Positions 52,512 to 61,558 of a stretch of DNA of 64,000 bases are shown piece by piece; the stretch's first letter is position 1; each line of letters opens with the position of its first letter. The DNA comes from Pseudomonas canadensis (GTDB lineage Bacteria; Pseudomonadota; Gammaproteobacteria; Pseudomonadales; Pseudomonadaceae), in NCBI RefSeq assembly GCF_000503215.1, contig NZ_AYTD01000017.1, positions 186,001 to 250,000 of the forward strand, given 5' to 3'. Below the pieces are notes generated by a model that was not told the origin of the DNA, ran no database searches, and worked only from the letters and a program-made list of their open reading frames with translations. Both the position numbers and the translations under genes were made by a program.

Positions 52512-53779
52512 AGCTCAGCATTCTTGGCGCTCGCGTTATCGATCCGGCCAGTGGCCTGGATCAAGTTACTGATCTGCACTTGGAAGCCGGCAAGCTCATC
52601 GCCATCGGCGCCGCCCCTGCGGGTTTCAGCGCGACTGAAACCATCGACGCCAAAGGCTTGGTGGCCGCGCCTGGCCTGGTCGACCTGAACGTCGCCCTGC
52701 GCGAGCCGGGTTACAGCCGCAAGGGCAACATCATCAGCGAAACACGCGCCGCCGCTGCCGGTGGCGTGACCAGCCTGTGCTGCCCGCCCCACACCAAGCC
52801 GATCCTCGACACCTCGGCCGTGACCGAGCTGATCCTCGACCGCGCCCGCGAAGCCGGCAATTGCAAGGTGTTCCCTATCGGCGCCCTGAGCAAAGGCCTG
52901 GAAGGCGAACAACTCGCCGAACTGATCGCCCTGCGCGACGCCGGTTGCGTGGCGTTCGGCAATGGCCTGGAAAGCTTCCGCAGCACCCGCACGCTGCTGC
53001 GCGCGCTGGAATACGCGGCCACCTTCGACCTGACGGTGATCTTCCATTCCCAGGACCGCGACCTGGCCGAAGGCGGCCTGGCCCATGAAGGCGCCGTGGC
53101 CAGCTTCCTCGGTTTGCCGGGCATTCCGGAAACCGCCGAGACCGTGGCCCTGGCCCGTGACCTGCTGCTGGTGGAACAAAGCGGCGTGCGCGCGCACTTC
53201 AGCCAGTTGACCAGCGCTCGCGGCGTGGCCTTGATCGCCCAGGCCCAGGCCCGTGGCTTGCCGGTGACGGCGGATGTGGCGCTGTATCAGCTGATTCTGA
53301 CGGATGAAGCGCTGATCGACTTCTCCAGCCTGTACCACGTGCAGCCGCCGCTGCGCACCCTGGCCGACCGTGAAGGTTTGCGTGCGGCGATCAAGTCCGG
53401 CGTGGTCTCGGCGATTTCCAGCCATCACCAGCCCCATGAGCGGGATGCCAAGCTGGCACCGTTCGGCGCGACAGAGCCGGGTATCAGCAGTGTTGAACTG
53501 TTGCTGCCGTTGGCGATGACGTTGGTGGAGGATGGGTTGCTGGACTTACCGACGCTGCTGGCACGCCTGAGCAGCGGCCCGGCCGAGGCCTTGCGCCTGC
53601 CGGCGGGCAAGTTGGCGGTGGGTTCGGCGGCAGACCTGGTGCTGTTCGACCCGGCCAGCTCCACAGTTGCCGGGGAGCAGTGGCTGTCCAAGGGTGAAAA
53701 CTGCCCGTTCATCGGCCATAGCCTGCCGGCGACGGTGCGTTACACCCTGGTTGACGGACGCATCAGCTACCAGGCTTGA
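52508..53779 (+). CDS. pyrC': Dihydroorotase-like PyrC' (structural, likely inactive)
   Basis: A 423-residue amidohydrolase-fold protein that in Pseudomonas is needed to assemble active aspartate carbamoyltransferase but lacks dihydroorotase activity. The metal-binding H-x-H after the first beta strand is lost: PGLVDLNVALREPG reads N-V-A where active enzymes have H-V-H. Other parts of the barrel (SSHHQPHERDAKLAPFGATE) remain recognisable. It is translationally coupled to pyrB. Confidence 0.93.
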   Translation: MKLSILGARVIDPASGLDQVTDLHLEAGKLIAIGAAPAGFSATETIDAKGLVAAPGLVDLNVALREPGYSRKGNIISETRAAAAGGVTSLCCPPHTKPILDTSAVTELILDRAREAGNCKVFPIGALSKGLEGEQLAELIALRDAGCVAFGNGLESFRSTRTLLRALEYAATFDLTVIFHSQDRDLAEGGLAHEGAVASFLGLPGIPETAETVALARDLLLVEQSGVRAHFSQLTSARGVALIAQAQARGLPVTADVALYQLILTDEALIDFSSLYHVQPPLRTLADREGLRAAIKSGVVSAISSHHQPHERDAKLAPFGATEPGISSVELLLPLAMTLVEDGLLDLPTLLARLSSGPAEALRLPAGKLAVGSAADLVLFDPASSTVAGEQWLSKGENCPFIGHSLPATVRYTLVDGRISYQA

Positions 53780-53793
53780 CGCTACCCAACACT

Positions 53794-53892
53794 GTAGGAG
53801 CGAGCTTGCTCGCGAAGAACGGACAGGCAACGCGGACTACCTGAGAGCGCTGCGTTTTCGTTAACGTTCTTCGCGAGCAAGCTCGCTCCTAC
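53794..53892. repeat. REP doublet between pyrC' and the TM2 gene
   Basis: Perfect 27-bp arms at 53794-53820 and 53866-53892 around a 45-nt spacer, placed between convergent genes. Confidence 0.92.
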
Positions 53893-53899
53893 AGGTTAT

Positions 53900-54328
53900 T
53901 TACCGCCCGGAATTGCGTTCGGCATTGCGGATCGAAATCTGCGTATTCAATGTCCAGAAGTCATACAGCACCCCCACCAGGAACAAGCCGCCGGTCAGCA
54001 GGTAGATCAGGCCGGTGATCCATTTGCCCTGATACATGCGGTGCACGCCAAATACCCCCAGAAACGCCAACAGTATCCAGGCCACGTTGTATTCGATGGG
54101 CCCGGCGGTAAAACGCAGGTCCGCTTCACGGTCCATGGCCGGGATCAAGAACAGGTCGATCAACCATCCGATTCCTAGCAAGCCGAGGGTGAAAAACCAG
54201 ATCGTGCCGGTGACGGGTTTGCCGTAATAGAAGCGATGCGCCCCGGTAAAACCAAAAATCCACAGCAGGTAACCGATCACCTTACTGTGGGTGTCTTGCT
54301 GTGGACCAATCTGCTGATAGGTGTTCAT
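53900..54328 (-). CDS. TM2 domain-containing membrane protein
   Basis: A 142-residue protein with two TM2 units: residues about 15-65 (SKVIGYLLWIFGFTGAHRFY...GIGWLIDLFLIP) and about 80-130 (NVAWILLAFLGVFGVHRMY...LVGVLYDFWTLN). Each unit is a pair of helices with the G-x-H-R-(F/M)-Y turn and a C-terminal D-x-(F/W). TM2 proteins have no assigned role. It is monocistronic and divergent from the NlpC/P60 gene. Confidence 0.87.
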   Translation of the reverse strand: MNTYQQIGPQQDTHSKVIGYLLWIFGFTGAHRFYYGKPVTGTIWFFTLGLLGIGWLIDLFLIPAMDREADLRFTAGPIEYNVAWILLAFLGVFGVHRMYQGKWITGLIYLLTGGLFLVGVLYDFWTLNTQISIRNAERNSGR

Positions 54329-54578
54329 CGCGTACCTCTTTTGCCTCGATAGATAAATTTTTTCATTTTCTTTGTGACTTTTTTACAGGCGCCCGACGTA
54401 CGGCAAATGGTATCTTCCCTGCCCTGAAAGCCTTATGCCACCTGACTTGTGTAGGACAATTGCGGCGAATCGTCGCGTTTTTCCTGATTTTGACGTCAAG
54501 GTTCAGTCGACAAACGGCCTGAGAACGACACAAAAAGCTGTTATAAAGTTTCGCGCAAACCCACAAGAGCCACGCCTA

Positions 54579-55220
54579 ATGCGACCATTTTTCAAGACAT
54601 GGCTAACCATTTGCCTATTAATGCCACTGGCCGCCCACGCCACCAATCGTGAGCAACGACTTCCTAACGTTAACGGTTTCACCCCTAAAGTCCACAGCAC
54701 GCCAAGCACCGCCAAGTCGGTCAAGCTGACCGTCAACCGCCCGACTCAACTGAGCAAGGCCCATAACGGTAAAGCAGTTCCGGGCCTGGTTGGCGTCAAC
54801 ACCAAGCAGAGCAGCACCGTCCTCAGCCGCGCCGTCAACGTGCTCGGTACTCCTTATCGTTGGGGCGGCAGCAGCCCAAGTAAAGGGTTCGACTGCAGTG
54901 GTTTGGTGAAATATGCGTTTAACGACGTAGCCGCCGTGGATTTGCCGCGCACCTCCAACGCCATGGCCGCCGGCCACGGGCAGAAGGTCGATCGCAAGGA
55001 CCTGAAACCCGGTGACCTGCTGTTCTTCAAACTGAAGAGCCGCCAGGTGAACCACGTTGCCATCTACCTGGGCAATGACCGCTTCATCCACGCACCGCGC
55101 CGTGGCAAGTCGGTGAGCATCGACACGCTGAAGAAGCCGTTCTGGGACAAGAACTACGTGATTGCCAAGCGCGTACTCCCAAAAGAGCAGAACAACAATC
55201 TGCGAGTCGTGCAGCGCTAA
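54579..55220 (+). CDS. Secreted NlpC/P60 (C40) family peptidase
   Basis: A 213-residue peptidoglycan peptidase of the type that cuts stem peptides. Residues 1-20 are a signal peptide (LLMPLAAHA cut). The catalytic domain starts near residue 85: GTPYRWGGSSPSKGFDCSGL with Cys106, VNHVAIYLGNDRFIHAPRRG with His159 and the third polar residue His171. The ATG at 54579 is used; the in-frame run from 54435 has no signal peptide. The gene stands alone with a 250-bp divergent upstream gap. Confidence 0.9.
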   Translation: MRPFFKTWLTICLLMPLAAHATNREQRLPNVNGFTPKVHSTPSTAKSVKLTVNRPTQLSKAHNGKAVPGLVGVNTKQSSTVLSRAVNVLGTPYRWGGSSPSKGFDCSGLVKYAFNDVAAVDLPRTSNAMAAGHGQKVDRKDLKPGDLLFFKLKSRQVNHVAIYLGNDRFIHAPRRGKSVSIDTLKKPFWDKNYVIAKRVLPKEQNNNLRVVQR

Positions 55221-55246
55221 GCCGGCGTCAAAGCTATGGGCGGCTT

Positions 55247-55387
55247 GTTGTGGTGAGCGGGCTTGCCCCGCGCTGGGGCGCGCAGCGGCCCCAATAAGGC
55301 CACCGTATTTCCACAGGTACAACTCGTCGCCTGGTTTTGGGGCGGCTTCGCCACCCAGCGCGGGGCAAGTCTGCTCTCCACAAAAAC
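55247..55387. repeat. Large imperfect inverted repeat, 'GCCCCGCGCTGGG' family, copy B
   Basis: gtgagcgggcttgccccgcg (55253-55272) and its near-complement (about 55357-55380) flank about 85 bp. It is the same family as 1564-1737 and 63124-63295, located between the convergent peptidase and pilT genes. Confidence 0.75.
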
Positions 55388-55402
55388 CAGCTCAGACTTG
55401 CT

Positions 55403-56437
55403 TCATATGTCTGCTGGCACCCTCGCTTTCTCCCGCGCCTCTTCCCGGCTGATCACCCCCTCTCCGACCAACCCCTTCAAGCTCATATCCAGCGTCTTCA
55501 TCCCCAACGCCCCACCGGTCTGTATCGCTGAAACCATCTGCGCCACCTTGTCCTCCCGGATCAAGTTCCGAATGGCCGGCGTGCCCAGCATGATTTCATG
55601 GGCCGCCACGCGTCCGCCGCCGATCTTCTTTACCAGCACTTGGGACACCACCGCCTGCAACGACTCCGATAACATCGAGCGGACCATGGCCTTTTCCCCA
55701 GCCGGAAACACGTCCACCAGCCGGTCTACGGTCTTTGCCGCTGAACTGGTGTGCAGGGTGCCAAACACCAGGTGCCCGGTCTCAGCCGCCGTCAGCGCCA
55801 GGCGGATAGTTTCCAGGTCACGCAGTTCGCCCACCAGGATCACGTCCGGGTCTTCCCGCAGCGCCGAGCGCAGGGCGGTGGAAAAACAATGGGTGTCGCG
55901 ATGCACCTGGCGCTGATTGATCAACGCCATTTTCGGCGTGTGGATAAATTCGATGGGGTCTTCAAGGGTGAGGATGTGATGGCGCCGATGCTGATTGAGG
56001 AAATCGATCATCGCCGCCAGAGTCGTAGACTTGCCTGAGCCGGTCGGGCCGGTAACCAGAACCAGGCCCCGTGGCAGTTGGGCGATACGCCGGAACACTT
56101 CGCCAAGGCCAAGACCTTCCAGACTCTGGACCTCAGACGGGATGGTGCGAAACGCCGCACTCATGCCGCGATCCTGCCGGAACACATTGGCCCGGAACCG
56201 CGCCACGCCGGGCAGTTCGAAGGCAAAGTCTGTTTCAAGAGATGTTTCGAAATCCTTTTGTTGGTGCTGATTGAGCAAAGGCCTCAGTAAGTCCGCTACT
56301 TGCGTAGGTGAAAGCACCGGCCCATTCAGCGGCCAGACCTCGCCATCCACGCGTAACATCGGCGCCAGGCCGGCAGACAAATGCAGGTCGGACGCACCGC
56401 GGCGCACGCTGGCCGTGAGTAATTCAGTGATATCCAT
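55403..56437 (-). CDS. pilT: Type IV pilus retraction ATPase PilT
   Basis: A 344-residue hexameric cytoplasmic ATPase that depolymerises pili. MDITELLTASVRRGASDLHL is the family N-terminus; GPTGSGKSTTLAAM is Walker A, and the Asp box, Walker B and His box follow (EDPIEFIHTP, ILVGELRDLETIRLALTAAE, GHLVFGTLHTSSA). The ATG at 56437 is preferred; one 4 codons earlier is possible. pilU, which follows pilT in P. aeruginosa, is absent: the gene is followed by a repeat and the NlpC/P60 gene. It is divergent from yggS across 57 bp. Confidence 0.95.
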   Translation of the reverse strand: MDITELLTASVRRGASDLHLSAGLAPMLRVDGEVWPLNGPVLSPTQVADLLRPLLNQHQQKDFETSLETDFAFELPGVARFRANVFRQDRGMSAAFRTIPSEVQSLEGLGLGEVFRRIAQLPRGLVLVTGPTGSGKSTTLAAMIDFLNQHRRHHILTLEDPIEFIHTPKMALINQRQVHRDTHCFSTALRSALREDPDVILVGELRDLETIRLALTAAETGHLVFGTLHTSSAAKTVDRLVDVFPAGEKAMVRSMLSESLQAVVSQVLVKKIGGGRVAAHEIMLGTPAIRNLIREDKVAQMVSAIQTGGALGMKTLDMSLKGLVGEGVISREEAREKARVPADI

Positions 56438-56494
56438 AGGGCTTTCCATTTCCAGTAGAATGCCGCGGACTCCATATCCACGGGCGCATCTTGA

Positions 56495-57181
56495 ATGTCG
56501 ACGATAGCAGACAACATCGGCCAGGTTAGCCAGCGCATCCGCGCCGCAGCCGACGCCGTGCAACGTGACGCAAGCAGCATCCACCTGCTGGCCGTGAGCA
56601 AGACCAAACCCGCGCAAGCCGTGCGCGAAGCCTATGCCGCCGGGATGCGCGACTTTGGCGAGAACTATCTGCAAGAAGCCCTGGGCAAACAGGCCGAATT
56701 AACCGACCTGCCCTTGAGTTGGCACTTCATCGGCCCCATTCAATCGAACAAGACGCGCGCTATCGCCGAGAACTTCGCTTGGGTGCATTCCGTGGACCGC
56801 TTGAAAATCGCTCAACGCTTGTCCGAACAACGCCCGGCCGACCTGCCACCGCTGAACATCTGCATTCAGGTCAATGTCAGTGGCGAAGCCAGTAAGTCCG
56901 GCTGTACGCCCGCCGACCTGCCGGCCCTGGCCGACGCCATCAGCGCCCTGCCGCGCTTGAAGCTGCGTGGCCTGATGGCGATTCCGGAGCCGACTGAAGA
57001 TCGGACCGCGCAAGACGCAGCGTTCGCCGCTGTACGCGACCTGCAAAACAGCCTGAACCTGCCACTGGACACACTTTCCATGGGCATGAGCCACGACCTT
57101 GAGTCGGCCATCGCCCAAGGCGCCACCTGGGTGCGGATTGGTACCGCCCTATTTGGCGCCCGCGACTACGGCCAGCCATGA
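56495..57181 (+). CDS. YggS family pyridoxal phosphate homeostasis protein
   Basis: A 228-residue PLP-binding TIM-barrel protein. Lys36 in LLAVSKTKP aligns with the PLP lysine (Lys36) of E. coli YggS; HFIGPIQSNKTRAI and LSMGMSHDLESAIAQGATWV bind the phosphate. It affects vitamin B6 and amino-acid balance rather than catalysing a known reaction. It is the first gene of the yggS-proC-yggT unit. Confidence 0.94.
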   Translation: MSTIADNIGQVSQRIRAAADAVQRDASSIHLLAVSKTKPAQAVREAYAAGMRDFGENYLQEALGKQAELTDLPLSWHFIGPIQSNKTRAIAENFAWVHSVDRLKIAQRLSEQRPADLPPLNICIQVNVSGEASKSGCTPADLPALADAISALPRLKLRGLMAIPEPTEDRTAQDAAFAAVRDLQNSLNLPLDTLSMGMSHDLESAIAQGATWVRIGTALFGARDYGQP

Positions 57182-57215
57182 ACATGGCTGACTTCCCTCT
57201 GAGTAAGGACCTGTC

Positions 57216-58034
57216 ATGAGCAACACGCGTATTGCCTTTATCGGCGCCGGTAACATGGCGGCCAGCCTGATCGGTGGCCTGCGGGCCAAGGGCCTGGACG
57301 CCGCGCAGATTCGCGCCAGCGACCCGGGCGCCGACACCCGTGCCCGCGTCAGTGCCGAACACGGCATTGAAACCTTTGCTGACAACGCCGAGGCCATCCA
57401 GGGCGTCGATGTCATCGTGTTGGCCGTTAAGCCGCAGGCCATGAAAGCCGTGTGCGAAAGCCTGCGTCCGAGCCTGCAACCGCATCAACTGGTGGTGTCC
57501 ATCGCTGCCGGTATCACCTGCGCCAGCATGAACACCTGGCTCGGTGCCCAGCCAATCGTGCGCTGCATGCCCAATACCCCGGCACTGGTCAGCCAAGGCG
57601 TGAGTGGGCTGTACGCCACCGCCGAAGTGAGCGCCGAACAACGTGACCAGGCGCAGGAGCTGCTGTCTGCCGTGGGCCTCGCCCTGTGGCTGGAGCAGGA
57701 GCAGCAACTGGACGCGGTCACCGCCGTGTCCGGCAGCGGCCCGGCGTACTTCTTTCTGCTGATCGAGGCCATGACCGCCGCCGGCGTGAAACTGGGCCTG
57801 TCCAAGGAGGTTGCCGAGCAACTGGCCGAGCAGACTGCCTTGGGCGCCGCGCATATGGCAGTGGCCAGCGATGTGGACGCCGCCGAATTGCGCCGTCGCG
57901 TGACCTCGCCAGGCGGTACTACGCAGGCGGCCATCGAGTCGTTCCAGGCCGGGGGCTTTGAAGCCCTGGTAGAAAAAGCATTGGGTGCCGCTGCGCACCG
58001 CTCGGCGGAACTTGCCGAACAACTGGGCAAATAA
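57216..58034 (+). CDS. proC: Pyrroline-5-carboxylate reductase
   Basis: A 272-residue NADPH enzyme for the last step of proline synthesis. FIGAGNMAASLIGGL is the Rossmann loop; VRCMPNTPALVSQGVSGLYA and TAVSGSGPAYFFLLIEAMTA with SPGGTTQAAIESF form the substrate site. It has 34 bp to yggS upstream and 9 bp to yggT downstream. Confidence 0.96.
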   Translation: MSNTRIAFIGAGNMAASLIGGLRAKGLDAAQIRASDPGADTRARVSAEHGIETFADNAEAIQGVDVIVLAVKPQAMKAVCESLRPSLQPHQLVVSIAAGITCASMNTWLGAQPIVRCMPNTPALVSQGVSGLYATAEVSAEQRDQAQELLSAVGLALWLEQEQQLDAVTAVSGSGPAYFFLLIEAMTAAGVKLGLSKEVAEQLAEQTALGAAHMAVASDVDAAELRRRVTSPGGTTQAAIESFQAGGFEALVEKALGAAAHRSAELAEQLGK

Positions 58035-58043
58035 GGAGCCAAC

Positions 58044-58634
58044 ATGATTGGTTTGAACACCGCAGCCGTCTACGTGCTGCAAACCCTCGGCAGCCTGTAC
58101 CTGCTGATCGTGCTGTTGCGCTTCGTGCTGCAACTGGTGCGCGCGAACTTCTACAACCCGCTCTGCCAGTTCATCGTCAAGGCCACCCAGCCACTGCTCA
58201 AGCCGTTGCGTCGGATCATCCCAAGCCTGTTCGGCCTGGACATGTCGTCGCTGGTCCTGGCGATCCTGGTACAGCTGGCCTTGATGGCGCTGACCTTGTT
58301 GCTGACCTATGGCACCACCGGCAATTTCGTCCAACTGCTGGTCTGGTCCATCATCGGCGTGACCGCGCTGTTCCTGAAGATCTTCTTCTTCGCCCTGATC
58401 ATCAGCGTGATCCTGTCCTGGGTCGCCCCGGGCAGCCACAACCCTGGCGCCGAGCTGGTGAACCAGATCTGCGAACCGGCCCTGGCGCCGTTCCGCCGCC
58501 TGCTGCCGAACCTGGGCGGCCTGGATATTTCGCCGATCCTGGCGTTCATGGTGCTCAAGTTGCTGGATATGCTGGTGATCAACAACCTGGCAGCCATGAC
58601 CGGGATGCCAGAGATTCTGCGCCTGCTGATCTAA
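58044..58634 (+). CDS. YggT family membrane protein
   Basis: A 196-residue inner-membrane protein made of two YggT units, each two helices joined by an Asn-Pro loop (RANFYNPLCQFIVKATQPLL; SWVAPGSHNPGAELVNQICE). The role is uncertain; family members have been linked to osmotic or envelope homeostasis and, in other bacteria, to division. The order yggS-proC-yggT is widely conserved. Confidence 0.93.
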   Translation: MIGLNTAAVYVLQTLGSLYLLIVLLRFVLQLVRANFYNPLCQFIVKATQPLLKPLRRIIPSLFGLDMSSLVLAILVQLALMALTLLLTYGTTGNFVQLLVWSIIGVTALFLKIFFFALIISVILSWVAPGSHNPGAELVNQICEPALAPFRRLLPNLGGLDISPILAFMVLKLLDMLVINNLAAMTGMPEILRLLI

Positions 58635-58642
58635 CGCCCCTT

Positions 58643-58670
58643 GTAGGAGCCGGCTTGCCGGCTCCTACAG
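58643..58670. repeat. Single short REP palindrome
   Basis: A near-continuous 28-bp palindrome (tgtaggagccggcttgcc then its complement) between yggT and metX, without the usual spacer. It looks like a collapsed REP doublet or a terminator. Confidence 0.85.
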
Positions 58671-58741
58671 GGTCAGGGTTCGCTTGCCGCTAGGTGCAGC
58701 GGTCTTTAGACTTACGCCTCATTTAAACGAGAGCAGGGTCG

Positions 58742-59881
58742 ATGCCAGCTGCCTTCCCCCCCGATTCTGTTGGACTGGTCGTGCCCCAAGTGGCGCACTT
58801 CAGCGAACCGTTGGCCCTGGCCTGCGGGCGTTCGCTGCCTGCCTATGACCTGATCTATGAAACCTACGGCCAACTGAATGCCACGGCGAGCAACGCCGTG
58901 CTGATCTGCCACGCCTTGTCCGGCCATCATCATGCCGCCGGTTTTCACTCGGTCGACGACCGCAAGCCCGGCTGGTGGGACAGTTGCATCGGCCCCGGCA
59001 AACCCATCGACACCAACAAGTTCTTCGTGGTCAGCCTGAACAACCTCGGCGGCTGCAACGGTTCCACCGGCCCGAGCAGTATCAACCCGGAAACCGGCAA
59101 GCCGTTCGGCGCCGATTTCCCGGTACTGACCGTGGAAGACTGGGTGCACAGCCAGGCCCGCCTCGCCGACTTGCTCAGCATCCAACAGTGGGCCGCCGTG
59201 ATCGGTGGCAGCCTGGGCGGCATGCAGGCGCTGCAATGGACCATCACTTACCCGGACCGTGTGCGCCATTGCCTGGCCATCGCCTCGGCGCCCAAGTTGT
59301 CAGCGCAGAACATCGCCTTCAACGAAGTAGCGCGCCAGGCGATCCTCACCGACCCGGAGTTCCACGGCGGTTCGTTCCAGGAAGCCGGGGTGATCCCCAA
59401 GCGTGGCCTGATGCTGGCGCGGATGGTGGGGCATATTACCTACCTGTCCGATGACTCCATGGGCGAAAAATTCGGCCGTGGCCTCAAGAGCGAGAAGCTC
59501 AACTACGACTTCCACAGCGTCGAGTTCCAGGTGGAAAGCTACCTGCGTTATCAGGGTGAGGAGTTCTCCGGGCGTTTCGACGCCAACACCTACCTGCTGA
59601 TGACCAAGGCCCTGGACTATTTCGACCCGGCCGCCAATCACGACGACGACCTGGCGAAAACCTTCGAAGGCGCCACAGCCAAGTTCTGCGTAATGTCGTT
59701 CACCACCGACTGGCGCTTCTCGCCGGCCCGCTCCCGTGAGCTGGTGGATGCGCTGATGGCCGCGCGCAAAGACGTTTGCTACCTGGAAATCGATGCGCCG
59801 CAAGGCCACGACGCCTTCCTGATTCCGATCCCGCGTTATTTGCAGGCGTTCGGCAATTACATGAACCGGATTACTGTGTGA
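58742..59881 (+). CDS. metX: Homoserine O-succinyl/acetyltransferase MetX
   Basis: A 379-residue alpha/beta-hydrolase acyltransferase that activates homoserine for methionine synthesis. The catalytic triad is visible: Ser157 in GGSLGGMQAL, Asp323 in FTTDWRFSP and His356 in GHDAFLIP. Pseudomonas MetX enzymes have been reassigned as succinyltransferases, which sequence alone does not settle here. It is followed after 7 bp by metW. Confidence 0.95.
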   Translation: MPAAFPPDSVGLVVPQVAHFSEPLALACGRSLPAYDLIYETYGQLNATASNAVLICHALSGHHHAAGFHSVDDRKPGWWDSCIGPGKPIDTNKFFVVSLNNLGGCNGSTGPSSINPETGKPFGADFPVLTVEDWVHSQARLADLLSIQQWAAVIGGSLGGMQALQWTITYPDRVRHCLAIASAPKLSAQNIAFNEVARQAILTDPEFHGGSFQEAGVIPKRGLMLARMVGHITYLSDDSMGEKFGRGLKSEKLNYDFHSVEFQVESYLRYQGEEFSGRFDANTYLLMTKALDYFDPAANHDDDLAKTFEGATAKFCVMSFTTDWRFSPARSRELVDALMAARKDVCYLEIDAPQGHDAFLIPIPRYLQAFGNYMNRITV

Positions 59882-59888
59882 GAACGCC

Positions 59889-60509
59889 ATGAGAGCCGAC
59901 CTGGAAATCATCCAAGAATGGATCCCCGCCGGCAGCCGCGTGCTCGACCTGGGCTGCGGCGATGGCGAACTGCTGAGCTGGCTGCGCGACAACAAGCAAG
60001 TCACCGGCTACGGCCTGGAAAACGACCCGGACAACATCGCCCAGTGCGTGGCCAAGGGCATCAACGTGATCGAACAGGACCTGGACAAGGGCCTGGGCAA
60101 CTTTGCCAGCAACAGCTTCGACATCGTGGTGATGACCCAGGCCCTGCAGGCGGTGCACTACCCGGACCGCATCCTCGACGAAATGCTGCGCGTCGGCCGC
60201 CAGTGCATCATCACCTTCCCCAACTTCGGACACTGGCGCTGCCGCTGGTACCTGGCCACCAAGGGCCGCATGCCGGTGTCGGACTTCCTGCCCTACACCT
60301 GGTACAACACGCCGAACATCCACTTCTGCACCTTCGAAGACTTCGAAGCCTTGTGTGGCGAGCGTGAAGCCAAGGTGATCAACCGCCTTGCCGTCGATCA
60401 ACAGCACCGCCACGGCTGGGCGAGTAAACTATGGCCCAACCTGTTGGGCGAAATTGGTATTTACCGGGTCAGCAGTCCTGGCCTGACCGACCACAAGATT
60501 GCCGTCTAA
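59889..60509 (+). CDS. metW: Methionine biosynthesis protein MetW
   Basis: A 206-residue SAM-methyltransferase-fold protein (SRVLDLGCGDGELLSWL as SAM loop; ITFPNFGHWRCRWYLATKGR). It is always paired with metX in this group and thought to assist or activate MetX. It is cotranscribed with metX. Confidence 0.95.
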   Translation: MRADLEIIQEWIPAGSRVLDLGCGDGELLSWLRDNKQVTGYGLENDPDNIAQCVAKGINVIEQDLDKGLGNFASNSFDIVVMTQALQAVHYPDRILDEMLRVGRQCIITFPNFGHWRCRWYLATKGRMPVSDFLPYTWYNTPNIHFCTFEDFEALCGEREAKVINRLAVDQQHRHGWASKLWPNLLGEIGIYRVSSPGLTDHKIAV

Positions 60510-60530
60510 TCATCTTCAAGAGGGACGCTC

Positions 60531-60965
60531 ATGAGTCGTTTGGCTATTTTTCTATTGACCGCCTGCCTGGGCGCCAGCGCCGTGGCCGCAGACGCAATAG
60601 ACGCTAACCGCAAGAAAGACTTCGGTGACATCACCGTGCACTACAACACGTTCACCTCCAGCTTCCTGCAACCGGAAACTGCCCAGGCAGTCGGCGTGGT
60701 ACGCAGCAAGGAGAAGGGCCTGATCAACGTGACCGTGATCAAGGGCGTAACCCCGGTGGCCGCGCAAGTCACCGGCACCATCAAGGACCTGGGCGGCAAG
60801 AGTGAAGTCCTGACCTTCAAGCAAATCAACGAGAAAGGCGGCGTCAATTATCTCGCGCCCTACTCCGTGACCCAGCGGGAATACAAGACGTTTACCATCA
60901 ATGTTGAAACCGGCGGCAAAGCCCATAGCTTCCAATTCAACCAAGAACTCTTCCCGGCCGAATGA
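60531..60965 (+). CDS. DUF4426 domain-containing secreted protein
   Basis: A 144-residue protein with a signal peptide (MSRLAIFLLTACLGASAVAA) and a single immunoglobulin-like DUF4426 domain (DFGDITVHYNTFTSSFLQPE, then TFKQINEKGGVNYLAPYSVT). Function unknown. It is part of the metX-metW-DUF4426-rdgB-hemW series and overlaps rdgB by 4 bp. Confidence 0.9.
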   Translation: MSRLAIFLLTACLGASAVAADAIDANRKKDFGDITVHYNTFTSSFLQPETAQAVGVVRSKEKGLINVTVIKGVTPVAAQVTGTIKDLGGKSEVLTFKQINEKGGVNYLAPYSVTQREYKTFTINVETGGKAHSFQFNQELFPAE

Positions 60966-61558
60966 TGAAACTCACCCAACTCGTACTCGCCAGCCATAAC
61001 GCCGGCAAACTCAAAGAACTGCAGGCGATGCTCGGTGACTCCGTGCAGCTGCGCTCGATTGGCGAATTCAGCCAGGTGGAGCCGGAAGAGACCGGCCTGT
61101 CGTTCGTCGAGAACGCCATCCTCAAGGCGCGCAACGCCGCACGCATCTCCGGCCTGCCGGCACTGGCGGATGACTCTGGGCTGGCGGTGGACTTCCTCGG
61201 CGGCGCCCCTGGCATCTACTCGGCGCGTTATGCCGACGGCAAGGGCGACGCGGCCAACAACGCCAAGCTGCTGGACGCGCTCAAGGACGTGCCGGACGCC
61301 GAGCGCGGCGCGCAGTTCGTCTGCGTGCTGGCCCTGGTGCGCCACGCCGACGACCCGCTGCCGATCCTGTGTGAAGGCCTGTGGCACGGGCGCATCCTGC
61401 ATGCGGCCAGTGGCGAACATGGCTTTGGCTATGACCCGCTGTTCTGGGTGCCGGAGCGCAATGTCTCCAGCGCCGAACTGAGCCCGGCCGACAAGAACCA
61501 GATCAGCCACCGTGCTCGCGCAATGGATTTGCTGCGCCAACGCCTGAGCCTGAAATGA
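60962..61558 (+). CDS. rdgB: XTP/dITP diphosphatase (RdgB/HAM1)
   Basis: A 198-residue house-cleaning pyrophosphatase that removes dITP and XTP from the nucleotide pool. LVLASHNAGKLKELQ is the nucleotide-binding N-terminus; ALADDSGLAVDFLGGAPGIY and GFGYDPLFW are the metal and base-recognition segments. It overlaps both neighbours by 4 bp. Confidence 0.96.
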   Translation: MMKLTQLVLASHNAGKLKELQAMLGDSVQLRSIGEFSQVEPEETGLSFVENAILKARNAARISGLPALADDSGLAVDFLGGAPGIYSARYADGKGDAANNAKLLDALKDVPDAERGAQFVCVLALVRHADDPLPILCEGLWHGRILHAASGEHGFGYDPLFWVPERNVSSAELSPADKNQISHRARAMDLLRQRLSLK

